DNA of 36,049 nt, from contig BFEA01000277.1 in NCBI GenBank assembly GCA_003427395.1, forward strand, positions 1,218,794 through 1,254,842, read 5' to 3'. This document shows, in pieces, positions 9,270 to 19,623 of this stretch; positions within the stretch are counted from its first letter, which is position 1; each line of letters starts with the position of its first letter. The notes below the pieces were generated by a model. The model ran no database searches. It had not been told where the DNA came from and was given only the letters and a program-made list of their open reading frames with translations. The stretch comes from Chara braunii (Eukaryota > Streptophyta > Charophyceae > Charales > Characeae). The translations under genes and the position numbers were made by a program.

Positions 9270-9960
9270 ATATATATATATACCATGCATGGTTAGCAGC
9301 ACATACGTACGTAGGCCCCCGGGCTGACCTCCGTACGTTTGGGCGTTCGGGGTCCCGTTCGGGGTCCGAACCTGAAGGGGTTCGGCCCCCGCCAAAAAAT
9401 ATTTCAGGGCCGAAATTTTATTTATTGTTTTTTTTTTGTGTGTGTGAGTTCTTTATAATGTGAGGTACATCCCTATAAATTTTGAAGGCATTTAAAAAAA
9501 AAACAGGAAAAATTGGCAAAGATGGCGGAGTCAAAACGTGTTCGCCCACTCACTATTTTGGCTTTTTTGAAGTTTTTTCTCTTTTCACTTTTTGTTTTCA
9601 ATTTATTTCGGGGCCTAAAAATTTTTATTATTTTTTGACTTTTTCTTAATGAGGTTTGAATCATGTGAGAAACACATCTGTAAATTTTCAGGGCATTTGA
9701 CTAAGCCAAAAAAAAAAATTTGAAAAATCGCCAAAGATGGCGGTGTTTAAAACGTGACCCACCATGCACTGATTTTAATTCTCTCTTCATTTTTTGAATT
9801 TTTTTCTTATTTTCTTATTACTATTTTTTCTCGTATTTTATTTTTATTTCAAATTTGGTAAAGAATTTGGATGTAACGATGAGGCAAATGTTGTTCAGTT
9901 TATTTTTGTGCATAACATATATTTTTTCCAGATAAAAAAAAGACAGTCGAAATTTCTGCA
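9270..9960. repeat. AT-rich stretch with a ~215-bp diverged tandem repeat
   Basis: No gene is recognised. CAAAGATGGCGG occurs at about 9517 and 9732, each preceded by a poly(A)-like run and AAATTTT..GGGCATTT and followed by AAAACGTG. The spacing of about 215 bp marks two diverged units. The start of the stretch (9300-9400) is GC-rich and shows nothing I can name. Confidence 0.5.
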
Positions 9961-10416
9961 AAGCAACCCCCTCCTCTTTCCTCCATCACCACGTGTGTGC
10001 TTGCTGTGTCTGCGCGGTCCCATTGTGGCCCCTCCTCCTGCTCGCCATCCCTCCTCTTCCATCACCGTGGTCGTCGCCGTGCCAATGAGGGTTGCTGCCA
10101 TCATCATTAGGATCACTCCTTCCTCCTCTGCTTCCATCCTCGATTCTCCCACAGCCGTCATCATTTTTTGTCTGACTCCTCCCGCTCTCCCGACCTCATC
10201 CTCTCCCTTGTGCCACCTCCTCCTTCCCCTCCCGCGACCACCTGCCTCACACATTGTCTTCCAACCTCCTCCTCCCCCTCTTCCCACCTTCTCCTACCCC
10301 TCGCGTGACACCCTTCCCCCCCTCGTGCAACCTCCTCCCCCTCTTCCGGCCTGCTCCTCTCCCTTGCTCGACCTCCTCCTCCCCCTTGCACGACCACCTC
10401 CTCCCCCTCACGCGTC
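9960..10416. repeat. Pyrimidine-rich CCT/CTC low-complexity DNA
   Basis: The plus strand is dominated by CCTCCTCC, CCCTCTTCC and similar imperfect short repeats. The open frames through it are Pro/Ser-rich on one strand and Gly/Arg-rich on the other, as expected of low complexity. No gene is supported. Confidence 0.75.
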
Positions 10417-10481
10417 CTGGAATATGGAAATATACACTGCTTTCCAACCATGCGCGCAGAGAGATAGAGAGAGGCTACTTC

Positions 10482-10892
10482 NNNNNNNNNNNNNNNNNNN
10501 NNNNNNNNNNNNNNNNNNNNNNNNNNNNNNNNNNNNNNNNNNNNNNNNNNNNNNNNNNNNNNNNNNNNNNNNNNNNNNNNNNNNNNNNNNNNNNNNNNNN
10601 NNNNNNNNNNNNNNNNNNNNNNNNNNNNNNNNNNNNNNNNNNNNNNNNNNNNNNNNNNNNNNNNNNNNNNNNNNNNNNNNNNNNNNNNNNNNNNNNNNNN
10701 NNNNNNNNNNNNNNNNNNNNNNNNNNNNNNNNNNNNNNNNNNNNNNNNNNNNNNNNNNNNNNNNNNNNNNNNNNNNNNNNNNNNNNNNNNNNNNNNNNNN
10801 NNNNNNNNNNNNNNNNNNNNNNNNNNNNNNNNNNNNNNNNNNNNNNNNNNNNNNNNNNNNNNNNNNNNNNNNNNNNNNNNNNNNNNNNNNNN
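10482..10892. other. Assembly gap (411 N)
   Basis: Unknown bases, directly followed by (AG)n. The gap most likely reflects failure to assemble through the dinucleotide run and the repeat units on both sides. Its true length is not known. Confidence 0.99.

Positions 10893-10958
<66 letters not shown>
10893..10958. repeat. (AG)n microsatellite
   Basis: A pure AG run adjoining the gap. The flanking repeat unit itself contains GAGAGATAGAGAGAGG, from which the run could have expanded. Confidence 0.97.
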
Positions 10959-10962
<4 letters not shown>

Positions 10963-11400
10963 CCAGCCATGCACGCAGAGAGATAGAGAGAGGCTACTTC
11001 CATCTATGGGATGAGCAAAATCGGAACGAATCTTCGTCTGGGATATGGAAATATACACTGCTTTCCAGCCATGCATGCAGAGAGATAGAGAGAGGCTACT
11101 TCCATCGATAGGATGAGCAAAATCGGAATGACAGCCATGCGCGCAGAGAGATAGAAAGTGGCTACTTCCATCGATAGGATGACCAAAATCGGAACGAATA
11201 GTCCGCTAGAACATGGAAATATACACTGCCACTTTTTTTCTTCTTTTTTTGGGTGTGTGTGTGTGTGAGAAAGGGAGAGAGAACAGGTCAGTCTCCAACC
11301 TCGCGGCTGGCCTCACGCTACTTCCAATCGATAGGATGAACAAAATTGAATGAATCTTCCGCTAGAACATGGAAGTACACACTGCCACACTTGTAGAAAC

Positions 11401-11914
11401 TGGGCCCCCCCACATCCGCACCGTCCCTCACATGTGTGTGTGCGATCGTTCCCGACACCCGCACGTAACCCCACCCCGCGATGTTCCACCGTAACGCTTC
11501 CAGTTTTGAGCTCACCCAGCATCGAAAAAAAACGGCGCGGACTTTTTGCATCACTCCCCCTTGTCAGCTCCTGCTTGGCCCGCGGCGCCCGCAGAAACCC
11601 ACAACCTTTCCAGCACACGCGCTTTGCTCCTGGCACCGCGCCGCTTTGTGGGTCTGCCGTGCGGCACCGAATTTCGCTGGGCCCAATGGGAAGCGTCCCG
11701 TGGGGCCCTTTGCAGTTTGTAATAGTATAGAGAAGAGAAGAGATGAAACTTTTCGTATGAAACAACATTCCTGGTATTTGGAGTCCTTCCTCCAGTGTTA
11801 TTCAAAAATATATACTTAATAGTAGTAAAAAACTCAAAAAATTTATTAGTTCACTAAATTTTAAAGGTAACGCAACATATCCTAGGTACCGCCCCCTATT
11901 TCAATGACTTTTTG
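11401..11914. other. No recognisable feature
   Basis: This is a GC-rich 330-bp segment followed by an AT-rich one. Short open frames on both strands have no recognised domain, conserved motif or plausible exon signals. It adjoins the rRNA pseudogene on its right. Confidence 0.5.
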
Positions 11915-12310
11915 CTCATCTCGTAATGGTTCCAAAGAGTTCAACGTCCATGCGAGCCGGTGGGTGATTAGCCCACGAGGCGGAAGAAACCTGAGTTGCA
12001 GGAACCCTCTGCGGGTGCACCGTCCACCAACCACAATCTGCTGAGAGAGGTTTGAGTGTGAGCATGCCTGTTGGGACCCCAAAGATGGTGAACTATGCCT
12101 GAGCAGGGCGAGGCCAGAGGGAACTCTCATGGAGGCTCGCAGCGTTACTGACGTGCAAATCGTTCGTCTAATCTAACCGTCTAGTAGCTGCTTCCCCCGA
12201 AGTTTCCCTTAGGATAGCTGAAGCTGTTGAACAGTTTTATCGGGTAAAGCGAATGATTAGAGACCTCGGGGGTGAAACACCCTCGACCTATTCTCAAAAT
12301 TTAAATCTGT
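11915..12310 (+). pseudogene. Large-subunit (25S/28S) rRNA fragment, degenerate
   Basis: About 400 bp matches domain II of nuclear LSU rRNA on the plus strand. Conserved blocks include GAGTGTGAGCATGCCTGT, AAAGATGGTGAACTATGCCT, GACGTGCAAATCGTTCGTCT, CTAGTAGCTG, GAAGTTTCCCTTAGGATAGC, GGGTAAAGCGAATGATTAGA and CCTCGACCTATTCTCAAA. Compared with the family as I know it, some 25-30 nt are missing between CGTTCGTCTAATCT and AACCGTCTAGTAGC (near 12174), a normally highly conserved region containing GGGTATAGGGGCGAAAGAC. Many other changes are scattered, for example CCCCAAAGATGG for CCCGAAAGATGG. Flanks do not continue into rRNA. This is a decayed rDNA fragment, not a working gene. Confidence 0.9.
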
Positions 12311-12935
12311 ATCGTACCAATTCTAACAGACCTCGGAACGAAGACCATAATTAATTTAGAAAATTTAATAAAAATCCGCATGAAAGGTGGGGGGAGGAAA
12401 TCACAGTTAAAACAATTTGATGGAATTCTTCACGACTTGAGAACAACAACAGAGAGACAGAGGAGACCGAGAGGTATTTGCCCTTTTCTATTGCTTTTCT
12501 TTTTATCCTAATCCCTTTTTTTTTGTTTCCCATTGACTACTTTTTGCAGCAGGTCAGAAGATCCAAAGGTGTTCCAAAACCATTCCCTAACCTTCTTAAT
12601 TCACAATGTTTTCCTTCTTGGTAGGTCCCGTCTTCCATAATTTTTTTCCCCCTACCCCCACTTACTGAAAGGAGTGACATTGGCTCAAAGCTGGGGAGTA
12701 GGAAAATGGCGACATCGTCCGGATCTCCTCCACCTGTTGCAAGCAGAGTCCGCGATGGATTGATCGATCTGGTCATTCACACAATTCACACAGAAGAAAA
12801 AGTCCACTGGTTCAGTAAAAGAAAAAGGAGAAACAGAGAAGAAAGGAGAACAGTGGGTGGCAGTGTGTTACTTCATCGCCCTCGACGGATCATGCATGAA
12901 TTGGGGCATGTGTCTTGAAATTCCTTCCAGTCTGA
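12311..12935. other. No recognisable feature
   Basis: Mixed-composition DNA follows the rRNA fragment. Open frames of 60-80 codons occur on both strands (for example 12776-12537 minus), but none shows a domain or a coding-like composition. Confidence 0.5.
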
Positions 12936-13450
12936 TGACATGGGGCACCTGACCAACCGTAAACCCTAGTCGTGACTTAGGGAGTGAATAACGGAGTCCA
13001 AAAAAAAATCCAGTCTGATGATATAGGAAACCTGGTCAATAACTCAGGATTTAAAAAAAAATGAGTCAGAAAAACAGAAATTCAGCCTGATGATATAGGG
13101 CACCTGACCAACCTGACTTGAAAGGTCAGAAATGCAGTCCAAACAAAAAAAACAGCTCAATGATATCAGGAACTGAACCAACCATAACCCTAGTCATTGA
13201 CTCGGGGGTTTGAAAAAAAAGGAGTACAGGAAACAACAATTCAGTCCGATGATATACGGCACCTGACCAATCATAAACCCTAGTCAATAAAAGTCCTGTT
13301 CGATGAAATGGCTCCTAAGCAATCATAAACCCTACTCAATGAGTTGGGAGAGTTCAGTCCGATGATATGGGGCACCTAACCAGCCATAAACCCTAGGAAT
13401 TCAATAAAAGGAGTCCACAAAAATCCAGTCCGATGATATACATGGCACAC
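12936..13450 (+). repeat. Degenerate 55-90-bp tandem array carrying teloboxes
   Basis: About eight units start with CAGTCCGATGATAT or close variants, at about 12936, 13011, 13083, 13153, 13242, 13297, 13354 and 13427. Most continue with GGCACCTGACCAACCATAAACCCTAGTC-type sequence and an A-rich segment ending GGAGTCCA. Several units contain AAACCCTA, the plant telomere-repeat core (telobox). Confidence 0.8.
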
Positions 13451-13795
13451 TGACCCCTCTAAAGGGGTGCCTAGGCCCCCTATTTGTGAGACTCTTGACC
13501 CCTCTGACTGGGTACCCCTGTTTGTGAGAATCATGATCTCTCTAAAGGGCTGTGTGCCAATTTGTGAGACTTCCGACCCCTCCAAAGGGGTGACTGGGTA
13601 CCTATTTGTGAAACTTCTGACCCGTCGAAAGTTGTGACTGGGTACCTATTTGTGAGACTTCTGACCCCTCTAAAGTGGTGACTGGGTACCCAATTTGTTA
13701 GACTCCTGCCCCCTCTAAAGGGATGGTTGGGTACCCTATTTGTGCCACTCTTGACCCCTCTAAAGGGATGACCGGGAACCCTACTTCACATGGAG
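13451..13795 (+). repeat. ~45-bp tandem minisatellite (GACCCCTCTAAAGGGGTGAC family)
   Basis: Eight units start near 13450, 13496, 13534, 13574, 13618, 13662, 13707 and 13752. Each contains GACCCCTCTAAAGGG, then GTGACTGGGTACC and ATTTGTGAGACT. The inner CCCCTCTAAAGGGG is itself close to a palindrome. It abuts the telobox array directly. Confidence 0.85.
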
Positions 13796-14120
13796 TTAGT
13801 CGCAAAAAATGCCTTGCACGATGTGGCTGCGAGGTGGCTAGCACTCCTGCAAAGATCACCATTTCTTTTTGTTATCACCTACCTTGAGTGGTACTTCCAA
13901 TCCTTTTGCTCTCTTGGATAAGCAGACGGGACAGTATGTGCGTGCTTTCAATGATAATGAGAATTAATAAATAAGAAGAAGAGCAAGAGAAATGACACCG
14001 AGGCCAACCCACTCAACTCAAGTTCGAAAATAATAAAAAAGCCACCTGACATCAGCGCCTAACCATAAACCCTACCGTCTTAACCCGAAAAGAGACGTAC
14101 ATATGTTCTATTCAACTAAC
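13796..14120. other. No recognisable feature
   Basis: AT-rich unique-looking DNA. One further telobox-like AACCATAAACCCTACCG lies near 14066, probably a stray piece of the preceding array. No coding potential is seen. Confidence 0.5.
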
Positions 14121-14640
14121 CTCTGAAAAACAGGTTCTCAGAAATCGCTGATTTTTTTCCCTGAACAGAACGTATGGGTGAATATAACATACGTACGTTG
14201 TACTGGAATACAACATACATTGGTGTATTCAATTTTTCACAAATTTCAATTTTCAAAAAAGTCAGAAAATTCCCCGCCCCAAAAAAAAATGCCGTACAAC
14301 ATTGCAAAATAACCAACTTTTGCCTGAGGGTAATGTCGAAACTCAAAACCAAATCCAATGAAAAAAATTAAAAACCTGGGGAGATATCCTGGGCACCCGG
14401 GTCCCGACGTCACGCCCGGCTTGGCGACAGGGTGACCGGCCGGGCATGACCGCCGGGCATGAACCCGGGCAGCCCCAGCGCAAAAAAAAAAAAAAAAAAA
14501 AAAAAAAGTTCAAAAAACTCCAAAAAAATCTGAAAAAAACGTATGTTGTGTAGAATTGCAACACAAACAACTTTTGGCTGAGGGTCACATCAGAATTCCT
14601 CACGGAACTGAAGATTAAAAAACAAAAACAGCAAATGACA
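14121..14640. repeat. Two diverged copies of an AT-rich unit separated by a GC-rich insert with poly(A)
   Basis: ACATTGCAAAATAACCAACT then TTTGCCTGAGGGTAATGTC (about 14300) and ATTGCAACACAAACAACT then TTTGGCTGAGGGTCACATC (about 14552) mark two related units about 255 bp apart. Between them lies about 110 bp of very GC-rich sequence (about 14380-14481), with GCCGGGCATGACC repeated as GCCGGGCATGAACC. It ends in a run of about 26 A (14482-14507). The composition jump and A-tail suggest a separate insertion. Confidence 0.55.
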
Positions 14641-15430
14641 CTAAAGCACCCCCCTTTAAACCCCTTTAGCCCCTTTTGCAATCAGACTCATCTCCTCTCT
14701 TCATTCAGCACGTGCGCAAACAGATGTCGACCACACTGGCGCCTTAGCGCCTCAGCCTCTTTGACAACAGACACAGCATCAGACCAGTTTGATGAGCTGG
14801 TCGCGGACGCTTTCTACGTGTTGGAGGGTGATCAGCGAAGTTTCGGGTGAAGTTTTGGGGAAAATGATGGGCTATGGAAGGGCGTAACACTCAGAGATTC
14901 GCCACCACTGCGAACTTGTGCATTGTTGCTTGCAATAACCCATACCATATGTCTCGTGGAAACTGAGGGTCTCAGAGGGCCTACATGGCCGCCCTCAGCC
15001 CAGGCCAAACAAGGGCAAAAGGCCCTACACGAATTCAGGGCCTGGGCGTGTGACAGTTGACTTCAGTCAACTGTCGGTCCACCCAACAGTCAAAGTCCAA
15101 AGGTACCTAGCCCAGGCCGCTGGGCAAGCACACACATTTGTTTGTATGCAGGTACCCAGACAGCATCACGTCCAAGGGAGAAGTCTGCAACTGTATCATC
15201 AGGGACTTCAGATGTGAGTCAATCTGGACGACTGAGGAAAGAGGACCAAGGCCGGACAGCCTCGACATCTGTTACTTAAGGCTGGCCTCGAGAGAGTCGA
15301 GCATTCAGTCTCGCTATGCTGCTTTGACGCTGGCTCGACTTTGGCACGATGCTGGCTTCATGCTGGCTGTGCACTAGCGTTGCGGACGACGACACGAGGA
15401 GGAGGCAGCATGCTGGCACTTCTTCAGTGC
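14641..15430. other. Unrecognised stretch with two hairpins
   Basis: Two open frames (14635-14850 and 15138-15377, plus strand) could be read, but I recognise neither and see no supporting signals. The arms GACAGTTGAC (15052-15061) and GTCAACTGTC (15066-15075) form a perfect 10-bp stem with a 4-nt loop. GCCCAGGCC (14998-15006) pairs with GGCCTGGGC (15039-15047). Confidence 0.45.
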
Positions 15431-15680
15431 GCCAGGCCATGCTGACGGCGCTGCCTCTGGTCTGCGTGGGATGCTGATGTGACGCTGCCTCTGGTATATG
15501 TGGCGCTGCCTCTGGTCTACGTGGCATGCTGATGTGGCGTTGCCTCTGATATAAGTGGCGCTGCCTCTGGTATACGTGGTGCTGCCTCTGGTCTACGTGG
15601 CATGCTGATGTGGGGTTGCCTCTGGTGTACGTGGTGCTGCCTCTGGTCTATGTGGCGCTGCTACTGGTCTACATTGATGA
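15431..15680 (+). repeat. ~21-bp minisatellite (GTGGCGCTGCCTCTGGTCTA)
   Basis: GCTGCCTCTGGT with small changes occurs about ten times, separated by TACGTGG or TACGTGGCATGCTGATGTGG. The longer spacer gives a higher-order period of two to three short units. Open frames here are products of the repeat. Confidence 0.85.
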
Positions 15681-16333
15681 TGTAGCGATTGCCACATGTT
15701 TTCGATAGTTGACATGGCATTGTCCACGCTGTCTACATGAAGTGACTGGTTGCGAGGGAGGAGGAGGATCGGGATCTGTGGTTGAAGGAGAACGGGTACT
15801 CACCTGGGTCTGAAGTTGATACTGGAATCTGCAATGTCTTCATGGTCTTCATGAGATTGAGTGCCATATGGCACTTACATGTGTGATCAGGAATATACTT
15901 ATTGTCATTGTTGATGTGGAGAGGGACGAAGCCAAGAGAAGGAGAGGGTTCAGAAGGGAATGCTGTGCGAATCTTTATCTTCTCCTTTGTCTATTTCCCC
16001 TCCACTCTCTTCTATTGATGATAATGAGATACTGTTTGAGATATTTCTTCACGAATTGGAGACTTTATTGCAGATACTGACCCTACAGGTATTTGACGAC
16101 TTCTGAGTATCTGTCAGACCGGGTTCATTACATTGCTCATTTAAATGTTGTTAAATTGTCTACGCCTATTTTGGCGTTTCGACATGTGTACATGTGAGAT
16201 CGTGAAGCTTTCTGTCAGTTTACGCCTTGACTCGATCGGCCATGGCCGATCACTGTACACTCAGCAACTTGTTTGCACACACTCAACTCCGGATCTCCTT
16301 GGATGTCCCACACACACTAACACACTGAACACA

Positions 16334-16376
<43 letters not shown>

Positions 16377-17068
16377 TTACTAACTCCCTACCACTAACAC
16401 ACAAGCGGATATGGCCGCGTCTTCCTCCTCTTAGCACACTTCTCCTACGGGCACCTGCAGACCTCCGTAGCACAAGACGCTCAGGCAGCGCTTCCGCACG
16501 GCTCACAGGCAGAATGAATGAATGACTTGACGCTGCCTTTTTATTTATACTTCGAATCGTCAAAGGTCTGCGTGCACACTGTCCCACATGGCACTTGCTG
16601 ACTGGACAAAGTGCGACCTGGGACTGGGTACCGCTGACCAGCCTACGTTAGACTGCCCACTTGCCCACTTGTCTACGGACTGCGTCCTAGGACTTACGAA
16701 GGGGCAGAGTCGACTCATCTAAAAGGTCCTAGTCTAGCCTACGTGACCTTTCGGTACTGTACCAGCTACGACCTAGGTGACCTCTCGGTACTGTAGCAGC
16801 TATGACCTGTACTAATGCTACGACTCCTAAGACGCTGACCTACAGTTCGAGACCCGATGACTGACCTACCTACAACGGCTAAACATACGACTTTCAAAAT
16901 GCAGGTCGTGGGTTCAAACATACACGGGCTCACGGGTATTGTACACGGGTGAAGGGAAGGACAAGGGATCAAGCCCTGGATGATGCATCTACTACCGTGA
17001 AAGTGAAAACCGTTTCACTCCCACCTGGCTAAATTCGAGGTCCTCCGAGAATATTTCAACGCGAGGCA
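15681..17068 (-). repeat. Unassigned DNA, possibly the 3' LTR of the Ty3 remnant at its right
   Basis: In minus orientation the integrase remnant at 17090-17475 is followed by a purine run (GAGAAAGGAAAGGTAAAGG). Then comes TGCCTCGCG at 17068, which fits a polypurine tract and LTR start. The other end of such an LTR cannot be placed because no second copy is in the window. The stretch includes (CA)n at about 16336-16375, a perfect 18-bp palindrome GATCGGCCATGGCCGATC at 16234-16251, and a 37-bp motif with CTCGGTACTGTAGCAGCTA repeated twice near 16741-16807. Confidence 0.3.
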
Positions 17069-17089
17069 GGACCTTTACCTTTCCTTTCT

Positions 17090-17475
17090 CTATCGTAGGC
17101 GTGCACTATGTTGGGAGCGGTCTCTAGAAGTTATGTTCTTGTAAACCAGCGGTCGTCCTCGGGTTCCTGATAAGCGAACCTAACTTTGTATTGTTTCAAG
17201 GAACGACCCCTACCTCCGGTTCTGAACACATCCTCTTCCACAATGTGGTCTATATCATAGGCGTCATCCATGTCCGGCGGAATCATTGCCCGGCGCGATG
17301 GAACTGTTGACTGGTGACGCAAGGCAACAACTTTGATGCGTGGAAGACTGGGTATGTGTGGAGGTGTGCTGGTATCTCAATCGTGTAAGATCGTCTGTTC
17401 TCTCCACCTTTTACTTCTAGGACAGGCCACGGTCCCCTGTACACGGTGTAGGGCCTCACCCTATTAGACTTTCGA
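17090..17475 (-). pseudogene. Second Ty3/gypsy integrase C-terminus/chromodomain remnant
   Basis: Reading the minus strand from about 17475, one frame gives RPYTVYRGPWPVLEVKGG, then IEIPAHLHTYPVFHASKL. This closely matches the integrase tail of the element at 1810-2292 (IPAHLRIYPVFHASKL). The frame then shifts near 17320 and continues with SRRAMIPPDMD, DIDHIVEED, YKVRFAY and DDRWFTR, again matching the first element. A TAA follows at the point equivalent to its REEL, yet homologous sequence continues (TAPNIVHAYDRER). It is a different, diverged Ty3 lineage. The rest of pol is absent: block X begins at about 17448. Confidence 0.85.
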
Positions 17476-18835
17476 GCCTACGTCGACCCTACTACGGGTC
17501 CCAGTTGGCTCGGCTCCGCCCACACTCATGCTCAAGGCGCGGAGCCATTCGTCACATGGTCACCCCCACCTAGTGCTTTGAGATGGATGGGGGTGGGGCA
17601 TCGAGCGAGAGGGCTTTGACATTGGGGATGTAGCTCAACCCTCGCACAGGGTGGTAGTCTCGTTGACCTTTCGCAAGCGCAGTTTTCTCGATACTTAGTT
17701 GTGTTTGCAAACAATTGCTCTTTCCATACTCAAGCAGTCCAAGGAGTTCATTGAGTCTTTTCTTTCGTTATGCGCAGGCCAAGCGTCCTCCTTGGGCCAC
17801 GCATCCTTTTCCTAACACGACAGTCCTATGGCTTCATCGGAGCGCGGCAACGCCGTCTTCCCCCTTAGCCCTCCTATGCACTTAGCAAGACAATTGCTCT
17901 TTCCATACTCAAGCAGTCCAAGGAGTTCATTGAGTCTTTTCTTCCGTTATGCGCAGGCCAAGCGTCCTCCTTGGGCCACGCATCCTTTTCCTAACACAAC
18001 AGTCTTATGGCTTCATCGGGGCGCAGCAACGCCGTCTTCCCCCTTAGCCCTCCTATGCACTTAGCAACCCACACATTCCATTTATGGCCTTTCACGCATA
18101 CCCCTTAGTCCTTTTGGATCCTTGCCCGCATACAAAAGGACTAGGTCATGCTTCAACCATTCACAACTTCGCTTTTCCCATTCATTCGCATCCAGGGTTG
18201 TACGCACACAAGGTCCCATTCATAGGTCGAGTTTATGTGAAGGCCACTAAGCCCTTTGCCCATCCATATTCCTTTGCCGCCCCGCATACCCGAGCCCAAT
18301 CCCGCTCAAGATATCCAAGGCTACTCACATGCACAACCATCCACAAGGCAGAGCACATACAGCCCCGTTTGGGGTCAACACATAGCCCCGCCCGCATGCC
18401 TAGTTTTTCCCTGTCTTTGGGTTCTTTTCTCTTGCCCTTTCCTTCGCTCATGCAATACCATCCTCTTCACTTAATCATGCAGCCGGGATTCTGGTTGAGT
18501 CAACAAACCTTTCTTTTTACTTAGCAATCCTCTCAAGTCCCTTTCGGACTTTTTCAAGCGTTAAGCTCTATCGAATTCTTCCTTATGTTCTTGGTGGCAT
18601 AAGGGACCGGCGGCCCTCCCCTTACCCTCTTTCTCCACCAAGTGAGATTTCAAGGTTTTTTCCCCGCCCGTGCCCTGGCAATGTAACAAGTGAGTGAGGG
18701 AAGGGTTAGTCACATGCCAAGAGGGAAGGGAGGAGGAAAGTAAGGTTTCGACTTTGGGCATGTGAGAGGAAGGTGGAAGGGACTTGGTGAACAGGGATTG
18801 GTGTGGTTCCACTACGCCTACGATACCAGGATATC
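17448..18835 (+). repeat. Block X, copy 1 of a large duplicated repeat
   Basis: Homologous to 27150-28375: shared TAGACTTTCGAGCC, CACCCCCACCTAGTGCTTTG, AGATGGATGGGGGTGG, GAGAGGGCTTTGACATTGGG, GGGGTCAACACATAGCCC, and CTTGGTGGCA through CCCTGGCAATGTA near the end. It contains a 179-bp perfect-looking tandem duplication (17711-17889 and 17890-18068) that starts ACAATTGCTCTTTCCATACT. No protein-coding gene is recognised. In copy 2 this block runs straight into (AG)n. Here an extra ~1.15 kb (18836-19989) intervenes. Confidence 0.8.
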
Positions 18836-19172
18836 AACAGATGGCTTCTTATTCTTTTTTCTTCTTTTGATTCAAAAAGGATAACGACGAGGCCAGGTAA
18901 GAAAGAGTAGGAACACTAGCACGAAATTTCATTTCCATTCGATTTGATTAGGTAGGAAAATGTTCAAATCTCTCGGTCTGTTAGGATACCTCAGCTACAT
19001 GCATTACTGCACTCATAACTGGCTCCTATTGTGAAAAACGGCTCGTCTTGCCGTGACCTTACCCATGCCCTATTTATTCCCTTCGGCCCAATGTTGTCAC
19101 GCGGGGATCCCCGGGGCCCAAGCCGGGGTACCCGACCCCCCCCCTGACCCCTTCCGCAGGGCTACCCGACCC
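18836..19172. other. Extra sequence interrupting block X (left part)
   Basis: This segment is absent from the homologous position of copy 2. It ends in GC-rich DNA (about 19092-19172) containing GTTGTCACGCGGGGATCC. The inverse of that DNA resembles 19870-19921 (CCCCGGGGCCAGGGCTCGAC), so 19092-19921 might be a TIR-bounded insertion, but the misassembly in between prevents a firm statement. Confidence 0.4.
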
Positions 19173-19210
19173 CTGTCTCTTATACACATCTAGATGTGTA
19201 TAAGAGACAG
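19173..19210. other. Nextera mate-pair junction adapter (library artefact)
   Basis: CTGTCTCTTATACACATCT followed directly by its reverse complement AGATGTGTATAAGAGACAG. This 38-bp head-to-head pair of Tn5 mosaic ends is the circularisation junction of Illumina Nextera mate-pair libraries. It is not biological sequence. Frames read across it give peptides such as SYTHLDVYKRQ, a well-known database contaminant. Confidence 0.98.
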
Positions 19211-19623
19211 GTGGATGGGGGATGGTGATGGAGGAGGGAAATGGTGTGAGGTGGTTGGCTATGGTGGATGGGGGAAGGTGATGGAGGAGGGAGATGGTGT
19301 GAGGTGGTTGGTTATGGTGGATGGGTGAAGGAGATGGAGAAGGAAGACGATGCGAGGTGGTTGGCTGTGGTGAATGGGTGAAGGTGATGGAGGAGGGAGA
19401 TGGTGTGAGGTGGTTGGCTATGGTGGATGGGTGAAGGAGATGGAGGAGGAAGATGATGTGAGGTGGTTGGCTATGGTGGATGGGTGAAGGAGATGGAGAA
19501 GGAAGATGATGCGAGGTGGTTGGCTGTGGTGAATGGGTGAAGGTGATGGAGGAGGGAGATGGTGTGAGGTGGTTGGCTATGGTGGATGGGTGAAGGAGAT
19601 GGAGGAGGAAGATGATGTGGCGT
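19211..19623. repeat. 53-bp array fragment between adapters (misplaced copy)
   Basis: The first 205 bp (19211-19415) are identical to 20365-20569, and the rest belongs to the same 53-bp repeat. Because both edges are adapter sequence, this is best read as a mate-pair read fragment wrongly built into the scaffold, not a second array at this locus. Confidence 0.9.

Larger units (their letters stand above)
10417..11400. repeat. Imperfect ~60-100-bp repeats (ATATGGAAATATACACTGC family) around a gap
   Basis: The motif TGGAAATATACACTGC occurs at about 10425, 11046 and 11214, with a related GGAAGTACACACTGCC near 11372. GCGCAGAGAGATAGA-type and GGCTACTTCCATCGATAGGA-type segments recur between these, at variable spacing. 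The array spans the sequence gap. Frames here are artefacts of the repeat. Confidence 0.7.

Noticed and set aside
9794-11111. Long frames through the pyrimidine-rich region and gap
   Set aside because: They consist of low-complexity repeats and unknown bases, so no protein is supported.
14635-15377. Possible host exons (14635-14850 and 15138-15377, plus strand)
   Set aside because: No recognisable domain, no conserved motif, and no clear paired splice signals. The region is flanked by repeats.
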